From positions 1 to 47,872 of the forward strand of contig NZ_MRCE01000050.1 of the NCBI RefSeq assembly GCF_001904725.1: DNA of 47,872 nucleotides, given 5' to 3'. This stretch comes from Phormidium ambiguum IAM M-71 (GTDB lineage: Bacteria > Cyanobacteriota > Cyanobacteriia > Cyanobacteriales > Aerosakkonemataceae). The translations under genes and the position numbers were made by a program. This document shows positions 16,401-24,880 of this stretch, piece after piece. A model generated the notes under the pieces. That model had not been told where the DNA came from and did not search any database. It saw only the letters and a program-made list of their open reading frames with translations. The first letter of the stretch is position 1. Each line of letters begins with the position of its first letter.

Positions 16401-19140
16401 ACTACATAACCCTTGGCGCAAACCAAAAACAGGTGGCAGAGGGCCAAGTTTAGAGCGCATTCTTAAACACTTACTAACTCGCTGTGACGGCATTGAACCA
16501 ACAGAAGAACATATGGTAGAACTGTTAGCTTGGCTGCAAAATGGCAGTTTCTTAGTCGCTTCAGAATTATACGGTGCTAGAGAGAAGATCGATCTTTTAC
16601 AAGTGAATGCAGAAGTAGTTCATCTGCATTTAGCCACCGCACAACAACGCTATCGTTGTGAAGTTTGTTCTACTCATAAGTTAGGAGCAAAAGCAAATTT
16701 ACCTTGTCCTTATTGTCACGGTAATTTAAAACATTGGTCAGAATCAGAAGTCTTACAAGATCGCAATGTTAAACGGATTCTAGCCGAGAAATTTGTCCCT
16801 TTAGAAGCTGGAGAACATACTGCCCAAGTTCCTAACGATGTTAGAGTAGAACTGGAAGAGAATTTTAAAGCCCGACCCTCAGAATCAAAAGTCAATCTAT
16901 TAGCTTGTTCTCCTACTTTAGAAATGGGCATTGATGTTGGTGGGTTAGATGCAGTTATTCTCCGAAATGTACCGCCTCGCCCCGATAATTATGCTCAACG
17001 GGGAGGACGTGCCGGACGGCGTACCCGAATTGGTTTAGTCGTCAGTTATGCCCGCAGTACACCCCACGATCAATATTTTTACGATAAACCAGCAGAAATG
17101 ATCGCTGGGGAAGTACCTGCACCCGCCTTAGCATTGGGCAACCGAGATGTAATTTTTCGGCATTTAAATGCGATCGCATTTGGTGCAGCCGAACCAGGTT
17201 TAGCTGGCAAAATGGTTGAATATGTTTCCCCGCAAGGTGACATTAAACAAGAAGCGGTGGATGCTTTAATTAATGGCGTGCAGGCACAATGCGATCGGGC
17301 TGTTACTCTAGCACAAGAAGCTTGGGAAGAAATAGTCTTAAATGAAGCGGGACTGAGTGAAACCCAATTACGCGAACACTTAAAAACCTTAGCATCACGG
17401 ATTCAAGATGTCATTAACCGCACCGCCCGACAAGTCAAAGAACTGCGAACCGCCCTTGATACCTACTCCGCCGAACTACAGGGAGAACGCGCTGGCACCC
17501 GCGCCGCCCAATTAATAGCCCGAATTTTAGGGATTGAAACCGACAAAAAACGCAATGCTAATGAAGCAGACGATCGTTCTGCTGGATATCCCCTACGCCG
17601 TTTTGCCGAATTTGGTATCCTTCCCGGTTACGAATTTCCCACCCAACCCGCAGCACTGCGATTGTTGGGCGACGAACGAGAAGATGACCCCATCAGCGTA
17701 GCCCGTCGCTTCGGCATAGGTCAATTCCAACCCGGTGCTCAAGTTTTCGCCCGTACCAAACGCTGGAAAGTCATCGGTTTAGATAACGCTTCACCTTGGA
17801 ATCCCAGAACCGAAAGTGCTACTTGGTTGTATCGATTATGTAATATTTGCGAGTTACGATTTGATGCCAATCACCCCTGTTGTCCCCGTTGCGGAAATAA
17901 TGCACCAGGAAAATCATTCCCAGCGGGTGAATTTGCCGGATTTTTAGCACGACGGGACGAAAGTCCAATTCTCGACGAAGAAGAACGCTATGCTACGCGC
18001 AATTTAGTAAAAACTCATCCCCAATGGGACGGACAAGTAATAGCAAGATGGACTGTCACCCCAGGATGGGGACTGCGCCTGAGTCGGGATGAGGAAGTGC
18101 GCTGGATTAATGAAGGTCTACCTCCTACCGACAAAGAACGCGATGATGGTATTCCTCTACTACACAACGAAGTGAAGGGATATCTGCTTTGTAGCGATTG
18201 CGGACGAATTCTAGAAAATCCCGATCAGCAAAATACCACGCAAGGACGGCGAAAAGCACGCAAATCTGGTCAAGACGATCCCTTTGGTCATGCAGAAAAT
18301 TGCCCCCAAGCGGGCAAGTCACCGCAACCATTAGCGATCGCTACTTCTAGTAAAGCAGAAGTATTACGGCTGATGTTACCCGTTCCCAGTTCTATGCCAA
18401 AAGAGGATTTGCAGTCTTGGGGATTATCTCTAGGTTATGCACTGAAAGCTGGAATGCAGCATCTATATATGCTAGATGGTTCGGAGGTTGATTTTGAGTT
18501 TGAGGGACTATGGCAAGTTAATAATGGCGGAAAACGTTACGGTCTAGTATCGTTAACATTTATCGATCCGAGTTTAGGTGGAAGTGGTTATCTGCGTCGC
18601 ATTGCTACTGAGTTCGATCGAGTGGCAAAAGAGGCGATCGCTCATTTAGATCATCCCAATTGCGAAACAGCCTGTTATCGTTGCCTAAAATCTTATCAAA
18701 ATCAACGCTATCACGAACTACTAAACTGGCTGCAAGTAATCCCCGCATTAGAACAATTAGCACAATCGTCCCCGGTTTCTCGTCCCTTAGAAACTGGCGA
18801 CCTTGACGATCCACTTCCTTGGTTAGAAGCATATAATGCGCGTGTAGGTTCGCCTTTAGAACTAAAGTTTTTACGCTTATTTGAACAACACGGATTTCAA
18901 CCAGAAAAACAAGTTCCCGTGCCAACAAATAACCCAATTTCTATTGCTGATTTTGCTGTACCAGAACGAAGATTGGCAATTTATATTGATGGCGCAGCAT
19001 TTCATCAAGGTGTCAATCGGAGACGCGATCGCTTTATTCGCGATCGGCTTACCAATGATAATCCGCCTTGGCGGGTAGTAGTATTAGGTGCGGCTGATTT
19101 AACAAAGGGTGCAGCGTTAGTCAAAGAATTAATCAACTGA
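13492..19140 (+). CDS. DruE/DrmAB-like DEVH helicase with DUF1998 zinc domain and C-terminal nuclease
   Basis: An 1882-aa helicase. Motifs in order: P-loop TGTGSGKTET (227-236), DEVH box (346-349), SAT (399-401), VFSDSRQDA near 764, and motif VI QRGGRAGR (1169-1176). Cysteine clusters lie at 575-606, 711-714, 1056-1075, 1450-1467 and 1567-1570. The GGSGYLRR segment near 1696-1702 and C1724/C1728/C1731 followed by LKSYQNQRYHELL mark the DUF1998/MZB domain of MrfA, DruE and DrmB. The last 110 residues resemble a Vsr/DUF559 endonuclease: E1790, D1820 in IADFAVP and IYIDG at 1830-1834. An acidic-basic linker at about 644-680 splits the helicase. Length matches Druantia DruE; DISARM DrmA plus DrmB joined would also give about this size. 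It most likely loads on or translocates along invading DNA together with DrmD and DrmMI. Confidence 0.82.
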   Translation: MVKPTFKLRDLILQRESAIAAASTLLGLQMAILDCSEVEAISLEQLTSLFSQIPQNWDFAQLGEIIDASTLCDSLASQFFQYVNQRLGKEEPNNIDFEEEYTEENEPSISNFSLTITQHQPIHPIRILDQVTEEYKDYLKTEFRAKDTQLKAALERELDTPLFLAQEPFYQAHRPFKDGAKWHDLPIDSQLATVMKKRTKSEYAYLHQSQAISHLLGANASPLVVTTGTGSGKTETFLLPVIQNAIDDSTQFKKSGLTAILVYPMNALANDQELRINDFLQKSGWQGAISVRKYDRGTKQAEREELRKNPPHILLTNYMMLEYLLVRPADREAIFANHRCRFLVLDEVHTYRGTLGSNIALLVRRLKAHLTNAKQDYLTNISPDIQNRRYPHLIPVGTSATIKSVAEEQYTQEERIQLRDEAVQDFFSKLTGASKNTIRVIGEELQDIQTPETAIYSPQPITIKDFDLTNPEAVRQTLCALGNQPPDTPLEVAVHQARLLWDLNRWLMRSPLSISQIVEKIKAEIKERSQCNNSELRSEVETALLVGAALPEGTPGALQLRAHRLIRGGWQFHRCIKPTCGKLYPMGEERCQCGHQTAPLYLCRNCGADYLRFTGEPTSQPLQPSAVPDDSSEWMLYDPSRFDMQADSEEDSEEEPQPQPRTTRKGSQKQTKQIKKRPVVQGSLDTSTLSFSTNPKDYPWQVTLAPARTRCLCCGGTAGSRNVITPVALGTSAAVKVLSEGLVEALAQANSNQSNHDGKERLLVFSDSRQDAAHQARFIVFTSRYDRMRRRVVQILKEQKNDSLPLQRVVELLGERGLQEHDNQYAPANPNGFLTDETKHRIRAWEEAPLLDELAVNAGYRATLMNLGLVQVKYHRLDEYVKTNGLEIANSLGISNENLEYISRCLLDEIRIRGCLSRELLRYHPQHSSCPSYTKAAEWERRMKQPQGYAFSCEQPVPYLDSATIPYGIKLHNPWRKPKTGGRGPSLERILKHLLTRCDGIEPTEEHMVELLAWLQNGSFLVASELYGAREKIDLLQVNAEVVHLHLATAQQRYRCEVCSTHKLGAKANLPCPYCHGNLKHWSESEVLQDRNVKRILAEKFVPLEAGEHTAQVPNDVRVELEENFKARPSESKVNLLACSPTLEMGIDVGGLDAVILRNVPPRPDNYAQRGGRAGRRTRIGLVVSYARSTPHDQYFYDKPAEMIAGEVPAPALALGNRDVIFRHLNAIAFGAAEPGLAGKMVEYVSPQGDIKQEAVDALINGVQAQCDRAVTLAQEAWEEIVLNEAGLSETQLREHLKTLASRIQDVINRTARQVKELRTALDTYSAELQGERAGTRAAQLIARILGIETDKKRNANEADDRSAGYPLRRFAEFGILPGYEFPTQPAALRLLGDEREDDPISVARRFGIGQFQPGAQVFARTKRWKVIGLDNASPWNPRTESATWLYRLCNICELRFDANHPCCPRCGNNAPGKSFPAGEFAGFLARRDESPILDEEERYATRNLVKTHPQWDGQVIARWTVTPGWGLRLSRDEEVRWINEGLPPTDKERDDGIPLLHNEVKGYLLCSDCGRILENPDQQNTTQGRRKARKSGQDDPFGHAENCPQAGKSPQPLAIATSSKAEVLRLMLPVPSSMPKEDLQSWGLSLGYALKAGMQHLYMLDGSEVDFEFEGLWQVNNGGKRYGLVSLTFIDPSLGGSGYLRRIATEFDRVAKEAIAHLDHPNCETACYRCLKSYQNQRYHELLNWLQVIPALEQLAQSSPVSRPLETGDLDDPLPWLEAYNARVGSPLELKFLRLFEQHGFQPEKQVPVPTNNPISIADFAVPERRLAIYIDGAAFHQGVNRRRDRFIRDRLTNDNPPWRVVVLGAADLTKGAALVKELIN

Positions 19141-19340
19141 AGATCTACTAAAAACAGTCTGATGTGATGGTGTGGGATATCTATTTGATTAAACGATAAC
19201 TTTTTTGGATTTGGGCTACTAACTGAAGTTTAAACTACCACACTACAACGTGATGTCGAAACGGAGAATGCTAAATGGAATCGTTCAGTAATTAGCTGAG
19301 TCAAAAAGCTTGATTAAATGAGGATTTACAAACCGAAAAA

Positions 19341-19946
19341 TTAACTTTTTGTCTTTTTATCATCTTTATAACCTGTAATATAAGCGTTAATCCGGGTTTC
19401 AAGATTGACTATATCTTCGGGACAAAGTTGGCGAATCCTGTCGTATTTTCTGGCTGCTTCTTCTGCTAAAGTCTTGCGTCCTTCACCAGGATCGTTGAGC
19501 AGATTTCGTTGTTGGGATAAGGGAAGAAAGTATGTTTCTTTAGGATTAATTTCATTACGAATATTTTGCCAATTCCAATCTGAAGGTAAAATCTGACCTG
19601 CCAATACCCAAACTTCTATTTCTTGCCAAGCGTTTTCTGCTAAGAGTAAGCGTCGGGGAGGCAAAAGGTTAGTAGCTTGTGTTTCTAAAAATTGCAGCGA
19701 TGTTTTTCGACCTTCTTTACCATCTCGGTCTACACAAAGTAGAAATAAATCGACCATTGGATATTGATTGATAATATCTTGAATATTCTCCCATTTTAAA
19801 GCTTCGCTGACACCTCCTAGTAGTGGATCTTGGCAAATCCTAATTTTCGTGTGTGGCTTTCCCAACTTTGCTATCATTGCAGCAATAATTGGTTTGAGCA
19901 TATATTGGTCTTTACGGAAATCTTCTGGAATTACGAGTATTTTCAT
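19341..19946 (-). CDS. TOPRIM-like partner of the OLD-type ATPase
   Basis: A 201-aa protein that opens with MKILVIPED and has LLCVDRDGKEGR near residues 89-100. A conserved Glu followed by a DxDG-type motif is the pattern of a TOPRIM-like nuclease fold (DUF4276/DUF4435-like). The gene begins inside the stop codon of the upstream ATPase (ATGA overlap at 19943-19946), so the two are translationally coupled. ATPase-TOPRIM pairs are recurrent anti-phage modules (OLD family, PARIS, Gabija-like systems). In them the ATPase senses infection and the TOPRIM protein cuts nucleic acid. The exact family is uncertain, and a non-nuclease TOPRIM fold cannot be excluded. Confidence 0.6.
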   Translation of the reverse strand: MKILVIPEDFRKDQYMLKPIIAAMIAKLGKPHTKIRICQDPLLGGVSEALKWENIQDIINQYPMVDLFLLCVDRDGKEGRKTSLQFLETQATNLLPPRRLLLAENAWQEIEVWVLAGQILPSDWNWQNIRNEINPKETYFLPLSQQRNLLNDPGEGRKTLAEEAARKYDRIRQLCPEDIVNLETRINAYITGYKDDKKTKS

Positions 19947-21226
19947 TCTGCTTCCTCGTCATCTTCCAAAAATTCCATGACATTTTCTAACCATGCTGAT
20001 TCATGAAGTCGTCCTAAATTTTGTTCTTTAATTATGCGATCGGCATCGGGAATGTCTAAAATACGGATAATTTTAGCATCGGGTCTATCTTCAAGCCGAT
20101 AGGTTAATGAAGCAGATTCTAGGGTTTGGGGACTTAAAAGTTTAAGTAATTGGGAAGAGTGGGTAGTTGCTACCATTTGAATGTTTCCCTCGGCAACTTT
20201 ACGCTCGATTAGTTGCAGTAGCAAATGCAGTCGAGTGGGATGAATCCCATTTTCTAGTTCTTCAATAAAATAAAATTTGGCTGGTTCAGATCCCAGTATG
20301 GCAGCAATAATTGCTAAAAACCGTAGGGTTCCATCGGATGCACTATAAGCAGATATTTTTTGTCCGCTATCTTCAACTAATGTCAATAAAACTTTTCCGG
20401 TGAAGTCGGTAGGAAACTCAAAATCTTTAGCATCCATTGGGGTGAGTTCCTGTATCCACTGAAGCAGGGTTGCTTTTTTTTCGGGATTTTGGCAAATATC
20501 AAGCAGTACGGATGAGAGATTTTCACCGCGATCGCCTAAAATAGTCTGACCAGGCAAAGAAGGTATTCGTATAACATCAGGATTTAAGTCTAAAAAACGC
20601 ATTGAACTAAAAGCTTGTAATGTAGCTTTTGCTATTCCTCGAATTGAACTACCTGGAATAAATCCTCTTTTCTCAATAGAGACATCTGTTGCAAGTTCAG
20701 CTAGTTGTGAAATAATTGGTCGGTGAGGAGAGAACGAAATAGGGCGATTAATTATTGGATTATTTAATAACTGTACAATTAAAGTTTCTGGTTTTTGTTC
20801 ATTAATTAATTCCGCTGTAAGTAAATTATAATCTTGTTCAGGAATATTTAATTTCTCATTGATTAAAGTTGGAATTTTATTTCCTGTGCCTGGATTAACT
20901 TCGATAGAGTAAATTACTTCTTGTTCGGAGCCTCCAATATTAAGATTGAATGATACTTCTAAAGAAAAAGTGTTTGCATTTAGAAATGTCATTTCTCTCG
21001 TACCGCCCCGAATTCCACGCCACTGAAGAACGCCACCTTCAACATATTTTTCTCCCATGATTTCTGCAAGATTATAACCACGAGAAATCCCATGAAGAAA
21101 GCGAAATGCGTCACGAATATTGCTTTTACCAGAAGCATTAGTTCCTACTAAAAGAGTTAAAGAACCGAGTGTTAATTCTGCCTCTTTGAAATTTTTAAAG
21201 TGTTCTAAACGCAATTTTGTTAGCAT
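19943..21226 (-). CDS. AAA_21/OLD-like SMC-type ATPase
   Basis: A 427-aa ABC/SMC-type ATPase. It starts MLTKLRLEHFKNF, the usual OLD/RecF-like N-terminus, with Walker A VGTNASGKSNI near residues 28-38. The Walker B-like FYFIEELENGIHP lies near 315-327 and the H-loop ATTHSSQLL near 353-361. The central part is an insertion of about 150 residues without a recognised domain. No TOPRIM domain is fused; that function seems to be provided by the overlapping downstream gene. The pair closes the defence island and is transcribed toward the DruE-like gene. A role as abortive-infection or nuclease-activating ATPase is inferred from family and neighbourhood. Confidence 0.78.
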   Translation of the reverse strand: MLTKLRLEHFKNFKEAELTLGSLTLLVGTNASGKSNIRDAFRFLHGISRGYNLAEIMGEKYVEGGVLQWRGIRGGTREMTFLNANTFSLEVSFNLNIGGSEQEVIYSIEVNPGTGNKIPTLINEKLNIPEQDYNLLTAELINEQKPETLIVQLLNNPIINRPISFSPHRPIISQLAELATDVSIEKRGFIPGSSIRGIAKATLQAFSSMRFLDLNPDVIRIPSLPGQTILGDRGENLSSVLLDICQNPEKKATLLQWIQELTPMDAKDFEFPTDFTGKVLLTLVEDSGQKISAYSASDGTLRFLAIIAAILGSEPAKFYFIEELENGIHPTRLHLLLQLIERKVAEGNIQMVATTHSSQLLKLLSPQTLESASLTYRLEDRPDAKIIRILDIPDADRIIKEQNLGRLHESAWLENVMEFLEDDEEAE

Positions 21227-21541
21227 AATTATTAATTCTTAATTACCAATTTATGGAGGTATTTTGTAATTTACATAACATCAATTAAATATTTCCATTA
21301 TTGGTGTTAAAAAAACTTAATTCAACGACATCAGATTCTTTATTGTTACAGATTAACCAGAAGTCTTTTTTCCTTTTATGCTCAACCAATCAGAATTTGG
21401 CTTGACTACTGGATCTGCCCTATCTAGATTTTGGCTATTCTTAATAAAATTTGGTGTCGCAAGGCAAAAGCCTTATAAATCACTATTTTCAACGAAGCTG
21501 ATGAAAAGCTCCTAAGAGCGATTTCATCAACATTCATTTAG
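21227..21541. other. 315-bp gap with two hairpins; boundary of defence island
   Basis: No convincing gene. A short hairpin with AAGGC and GCCTT arms lies at 21461-21474. A longer one at 21500-21528 has outer arms GATGAAA/TTTCATC and inner arms GCTC/GAGC around a CTAA loop. The longer one sits 14 bp beyond the stop of the ribbon-helix-helix gene on the minus strand and may be its 3' structure, although no T-run follows. Confidence 0.35.
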
Positions 21542-21730
21542 TTAGGGACTCTCTTTTTTCTGCTCAACTCGTTCCTTTGCTGCCTTAGCAGCAATGTAGG
21601 CTAAGAGATTTGCCAAAGTGCGCTCCTCCTGGGAAGCCCAATCGGAGAGGATTTGGTAGACATCCTCAGATAACGTAACTGTGACTCGCGGTCGCGTTGC
21701 CATTAAATCATCAAAGTTCACTTCTGGCAT
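21542..21730 (-). CDS. Ribbon-helix-helix (CopG-like) regulator
   Basis: A 62-aa protein starting at MPEVNFDDLMATRP. A GAGG ribosome-binding site lies nine bases before this ATG, so I prefer it to the ATG 33 bp upstream. RVTVTLSEDVYQILSDWASQEERTL is the pattern of an RHH beta strand followed by two helices, with AKAAKERVEQ as a charged tail (key parts only quoted). RHH proteins bind operator DNA as dimers and are common as antitoxins or plasmid copy/partition repressors. It diverges from the cytosine methyltransferase gene and probably controls it and itself. Confidence 0.65.
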   Translation of the reverse strand: MPEVNFDDLMATRPRVTVTLSEDVYQILSDWASQEERTLANLLAYIAAKAAKERVEQKKESP

Positions 21731-21784
21731 CAATTTTAGCCTCATAAAGACTAGAAACCACATTTACATCATAAGGTGCTAGTC

Positions 21785-21798
21785 GCATCAAATGATGC
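21785..21798. promoter_or_regulatory. Palindrome GCATCAAATGATGC in the RHH-methyltransferase gap
   Basis: Five-base arms GCATC and GATGC flank a four-base centre, 37 bp before the methyltransferase ATG and inside the divergent promoter region. A TATTAT word follows at 21800-21805 and could be a -10 box for the methyltransferase. This is a plausible operator for the adjacent RHH protein. Confidence 0.35.
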
Positions 21799-21834
21799 TA
21801 TTATCGTCAACAGGTGTAGACAACCTGAGCTTCC

Positions 21835-24800
21835 ATGCTTATGAAATATGCACGATGCACTAGCAAACATGATTCCTCATACGGTTCAACCACCGTGCAG
21901 TCTCTCCATGCTTGGGCGACAGCACCAAAACCAGTACTGCCAGAAAACGCCCCTACAGCAGGCTACCTATGTGGAGGTGGCGGCATCTTCAGTGCAGGCT
22001 TCTACACCGCAGGTATTTGTAGCATCTGGAATATAGACCGCGACCCCAATGACCCGAAACTCAGTCATGCCATTGCCCGCATTTACGAGCAAAACTTCGG
22101 TCATCGCGTCATTCGCCAAACTTTGCAGAAAGTAGTAATCTCCGGCAAACTCACCAAACTACAACCACCAGATATCCTGGTACTAACTCAACCCTGCAAG
22201 CACCTATCACGCAGCAACCCGAAAGCCAAAGAAACCAACAGCGACATCAGCACAGCGGAAGCTGCCGTTACAGCCCTAGAAACTTTCCTATCACCAGTAT
22301 TCGTAGTCGAAAATGTCCCCGAATACCAACATTCCACCAGTTGGTCAATTATTAAATCGGCCCTGACTAAGTTGGGTTACAACTACCACACCCAGATAGT
22401 CAACACTGCCGATTATGGCGTACCCCAGGAGCGTCATAGATTCATTGCGATCGCCTTTAGAGGAACTAGAGAACAAAATCTCCCCAATCCCCACCCCCTA
22501 CTCCCGATTCCCTCCGTCGTTGGTTGGTATGAAGCCCTCAGCAACCTGCTACCCACCTTAGAAGACATCGAACCTACCGCTACCCAATTACAACGCATAG
22601 CGACGCTACCATCCCACCTATTAGAGCAACCGCTACTCATCGAACGAGTAGGAGCTTGGGGTAATCCCAAAGTGCGACTACCAGAAGAACCAAGCTGGAC
22701 GATACGCAAAAGCATTTGGATTGACCAACGGCACAACAGCCGAGCTAATGCTATCAACATCCGCCTTCCCGATGGCAGTTGGAAAAACTTAGGCATTCGT
22801 GGTGCCGCCCGCTTAATGACCCTGCCCGATTGGTTCACATTACCCGAAGCCGCTTGGATTGCAGGTTCGGCACTGGGTAACGGAGTGCCTTGTTTGTTAG
22901 CAACTGCCATTGCTAACTTCGTTAAACCTTTACTCGTCAAATCAAATCAGGAGGAATCAACTCATGCCCCAGAGCAAATTCTCTTACCCAAGGAAGTAGA
23001 AGTGACTCCTCTAATCCCAGAGGAGCCAACTTCAAAGAAACAAAAAAAACCAACCAATACATTAACCCAAAATCAAGCCAATGGGAGCATTACTATGCCA
23101 TCAACCACACAATTAGAAGCAACGAATCTACTCCAAGACTTCTCCTTTGCAGAATCCACAACCACCGATATCGTTGAGTTAGCTAAGGAAGTTGTAGAAC
23201 TAGGAAACTCTCATACTGCATCATTTGCTGACCTTAAAAAACAAGCATTAGAACTCGGTGAAAAACTCAAACAATTAGAAACAGCATTAGGCGAAACTCA
23301 ATTTCAAAAACTACTCAAACATTGCTTTCCCAAAGAATTAGTACGTTATTTTCGCAATCTAACTACGCAAGCCAAACTAATAGCCAAATTCCCCAACTTA
23401 CAACAACATATTTTGAATCTACCCATTTGTCATGCTGCATTATTGTTAGCGGGAACTGAAAGTCAAGTAGAAGCTATCCTAACTAGCCAAACCAAATGGA
23501 CGATTTCGCTCATCAAAGAAAGATTAGCATCAACTAGCGAACAAGCGATTGAAGCTACACTATCACCAGGCAGTCCAGTTGTCTTTCTCAACAAAATTGG
23601 ATTGTTACTTAGTGAGGAAAACGAACTCTTATCAATTCGTAACTTTGGTGATGGAGAAATCTACCAGCAATCAGTTGACGAAGTTCGCGCTTTAGACAAA
23701 GATACCTTCGATGAATTTCTCAACTTACTAGCTACAATTGCTGGGTTAAACGAACAACTAAACGAAGCATTGTTAGCCAATGATGAACGCACTCGTAACG
23801 ATATCGAAGCCAAACTAGGGAAACTAGCAAAATGCAAGCGTTCCTTGATGAATCAGTTAGCATTAACTGATGAAACTATTAGCTGCTTAACAGCAGCAAT
23901 TGATAAAAGTTTGTCCTTACGCTGCCTAGCCCAAGAAGACATCGATCGCGCCTTTCGCATCTACAATATTACCGATACTGATGCCGTATTAGCCAAAGCC
24001 AATTTATTAGCACGTCTGCGAATCAAAGGTGAACTAAACCCGCAACCAACAATAGCTGAATTGATTGTAGCTATTGCAACGTACTTGCACAAACCAACTA
24101 CGAAACATGGTGGTGGTGGCATTCCCATTACTACCCGCGAGTATAACGAACTAATCGAACTCGTCCAACAACAAAACCAAACTATTGCGGCATTGAAAAC
24201 AGAAATCACAGAACATCAAGAAAACGCTGCACCAATAGATACGAATGCTATAGCTGACGAACTAACTACGCTGCGTCAAAAGTTAACTCAATATCAACAA
24301 CTAATCGCTTCCCAAGAACAACAAATCCAAGCACTACAAGAACAAGTGCAATCTTCAGTAACAACTAGTGAAACGGTAACAACAGATGATACCGATACCA
24401 TCGAACCAGGGACAGTAGTAAAGATTATCAAACATCCAATTCATGCCGGAAAACTTGGATTGTTCACTGGTGCAACCATAGTTAATGATTGGCGATTCGC
24501 TGAACCAGTAGGAGTTGGTAAAATCGTGTTAATGCCGGGAACAAAATGGCATTTTCCCTTAGAAATTAACAACTATAACGAATGTGTTGAACGCAGCAAC
24601 CTAACGCTAGAACAATATCACCAGTTGGTAGAACTTGAATTAATTGCCGATGAATGTAAAAAGGTTAAAGAAGAACTTAGTGGCAGTCAAGATGCGATTA
24701 CAGAAGCAGTATACCAACTAGGTAAATGTTTAGCTTTAGCCAACAAGACTGGGTGGGATGATTGCGGTAATTTCACTGATGAATACGGCAAAACCTTAAC

Positions 24801-24873
24801 CGGAACAACTGCTTTACGAACCTGCACTACAGCCATTGCTGAACTATTAGACGAACTGTGCTGTCAATTTTAG
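21835..24873 (+). CDS. Cytosine-5 DNA methyltransferase with long coiled-coil C-terminus
   Basis: A 1012-aa protein. Residues 40-365 form a C5 methyltransferase: motif I GYLCGGGGIFSAGF (43-56), motif IV TQPCKHLS with catalytic C121, motif VI VVENVP (157-162), motif VIII QERHR (198-202) and motif X GNGVPC (348-353). The motif IV context QPCK instead of PPCQ is atypical. Residues about 370-1012 are not methyltransferase. They contain helical regions, a strong coiled coil at about 770-850 (ELTTLRQKLTQYQQL and similar) and a KOW/SH3-like stretch near 865-890 (PGTVVKIIKHP). Ordinary C5 enzymes are about 300-450 aa, so this is a large fusion. It is the first gene of the plasmid-like segment and might protect the element from host restriction. 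No ribosome-binding site is obvious, so the exact start is uncertain. Confidence 0.8.
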   Translation: MLMKYARCTSKHDSSYGSTTVQSLHAWATAPKPVLPENAPTAGYLCGGGGIFSAGFYTAGICSIWNIDRDPNDPKLSHAIARIYEQNFGHRVIRQTLQKVVISGKLTKLQPPDILVLTQPCKHLSRSNPKAKETNSDISTAEAAVTALETFLSPVFVVENVPEYQHSTSWSIIKSALTKLGYNYHTQIVNTADYGVPQERHRFIAIAFRGTREQNLPNPHPLLPIPSVVGWYEALSNLLPTLEDIEPTATQLQRIATLPSHLLEQPLLIERVGAWGNPKVRLPEEPSWTIRKSIWIDQRHNSRANAINIRLPDGSWKNLGIRGAARLMTLPDWFTLPEAAWIAGSALGNGVPCLLATAIANFVKPLLVKSNQEESTHAPEQILLPKEVEVTPLIPEEPTSKKQKKPTNTLTQNQANGSITMPSTTQLEATNLLQDFSFAESTTTDIVELAKEVVELGNSHTASFADLKKQALELGEKLKQLETALGETQFQKLLKHCFPKELVRYFRNLTTQAKLIAKFPNLQQHILNLPICHAALLLAGTESQVEAILTSQTKWTISLIKERLASTSEQAIEATLSPGSPVVFLNKIGLLLSEENELLSIRNFGDGEIYQQSVDEVRALDKDTFDEFLNLLATIAGLNEQLNEALLANDERTRNDIEAKLGKLAKCKRSLMNQLALTDETISCLTAAIDKSLSLRCLAQEDIDRAFRIYNITDTDAVLAKANLLARLRIKGELNPQPTIAELIVAIATYLHKPTTKHGGGGIPITTREYNELIELVQQQNQTIAALKTEITEHQENAAPIDTNAIADELTTLRQKLTQYQQLIASQEQQIQALQEQVQSSVTTSETVTTDDTDTIEPGTVVKIIKHPIHAGKLGLFTGATIVNDWRFAEPVGVGKIVLMPGTKWHFPLEINNYNECVERSNLTLEQYHQLVELELIADECKKVKEELSGSQDAITEAVYQLGKCLALANKTGWDDCGNFTDEYGKTLTGTTALRTCTTAIAELLDELCCQF

Positions 24874-24880
24874 GAGTACC

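Noticed and set aside
13492-19140. DrmC-type PLD nuclease motif
   Set aside because: No HxKxxxxD pair was found. The nuclease-like end is of Vsr/DUF559 type instead.
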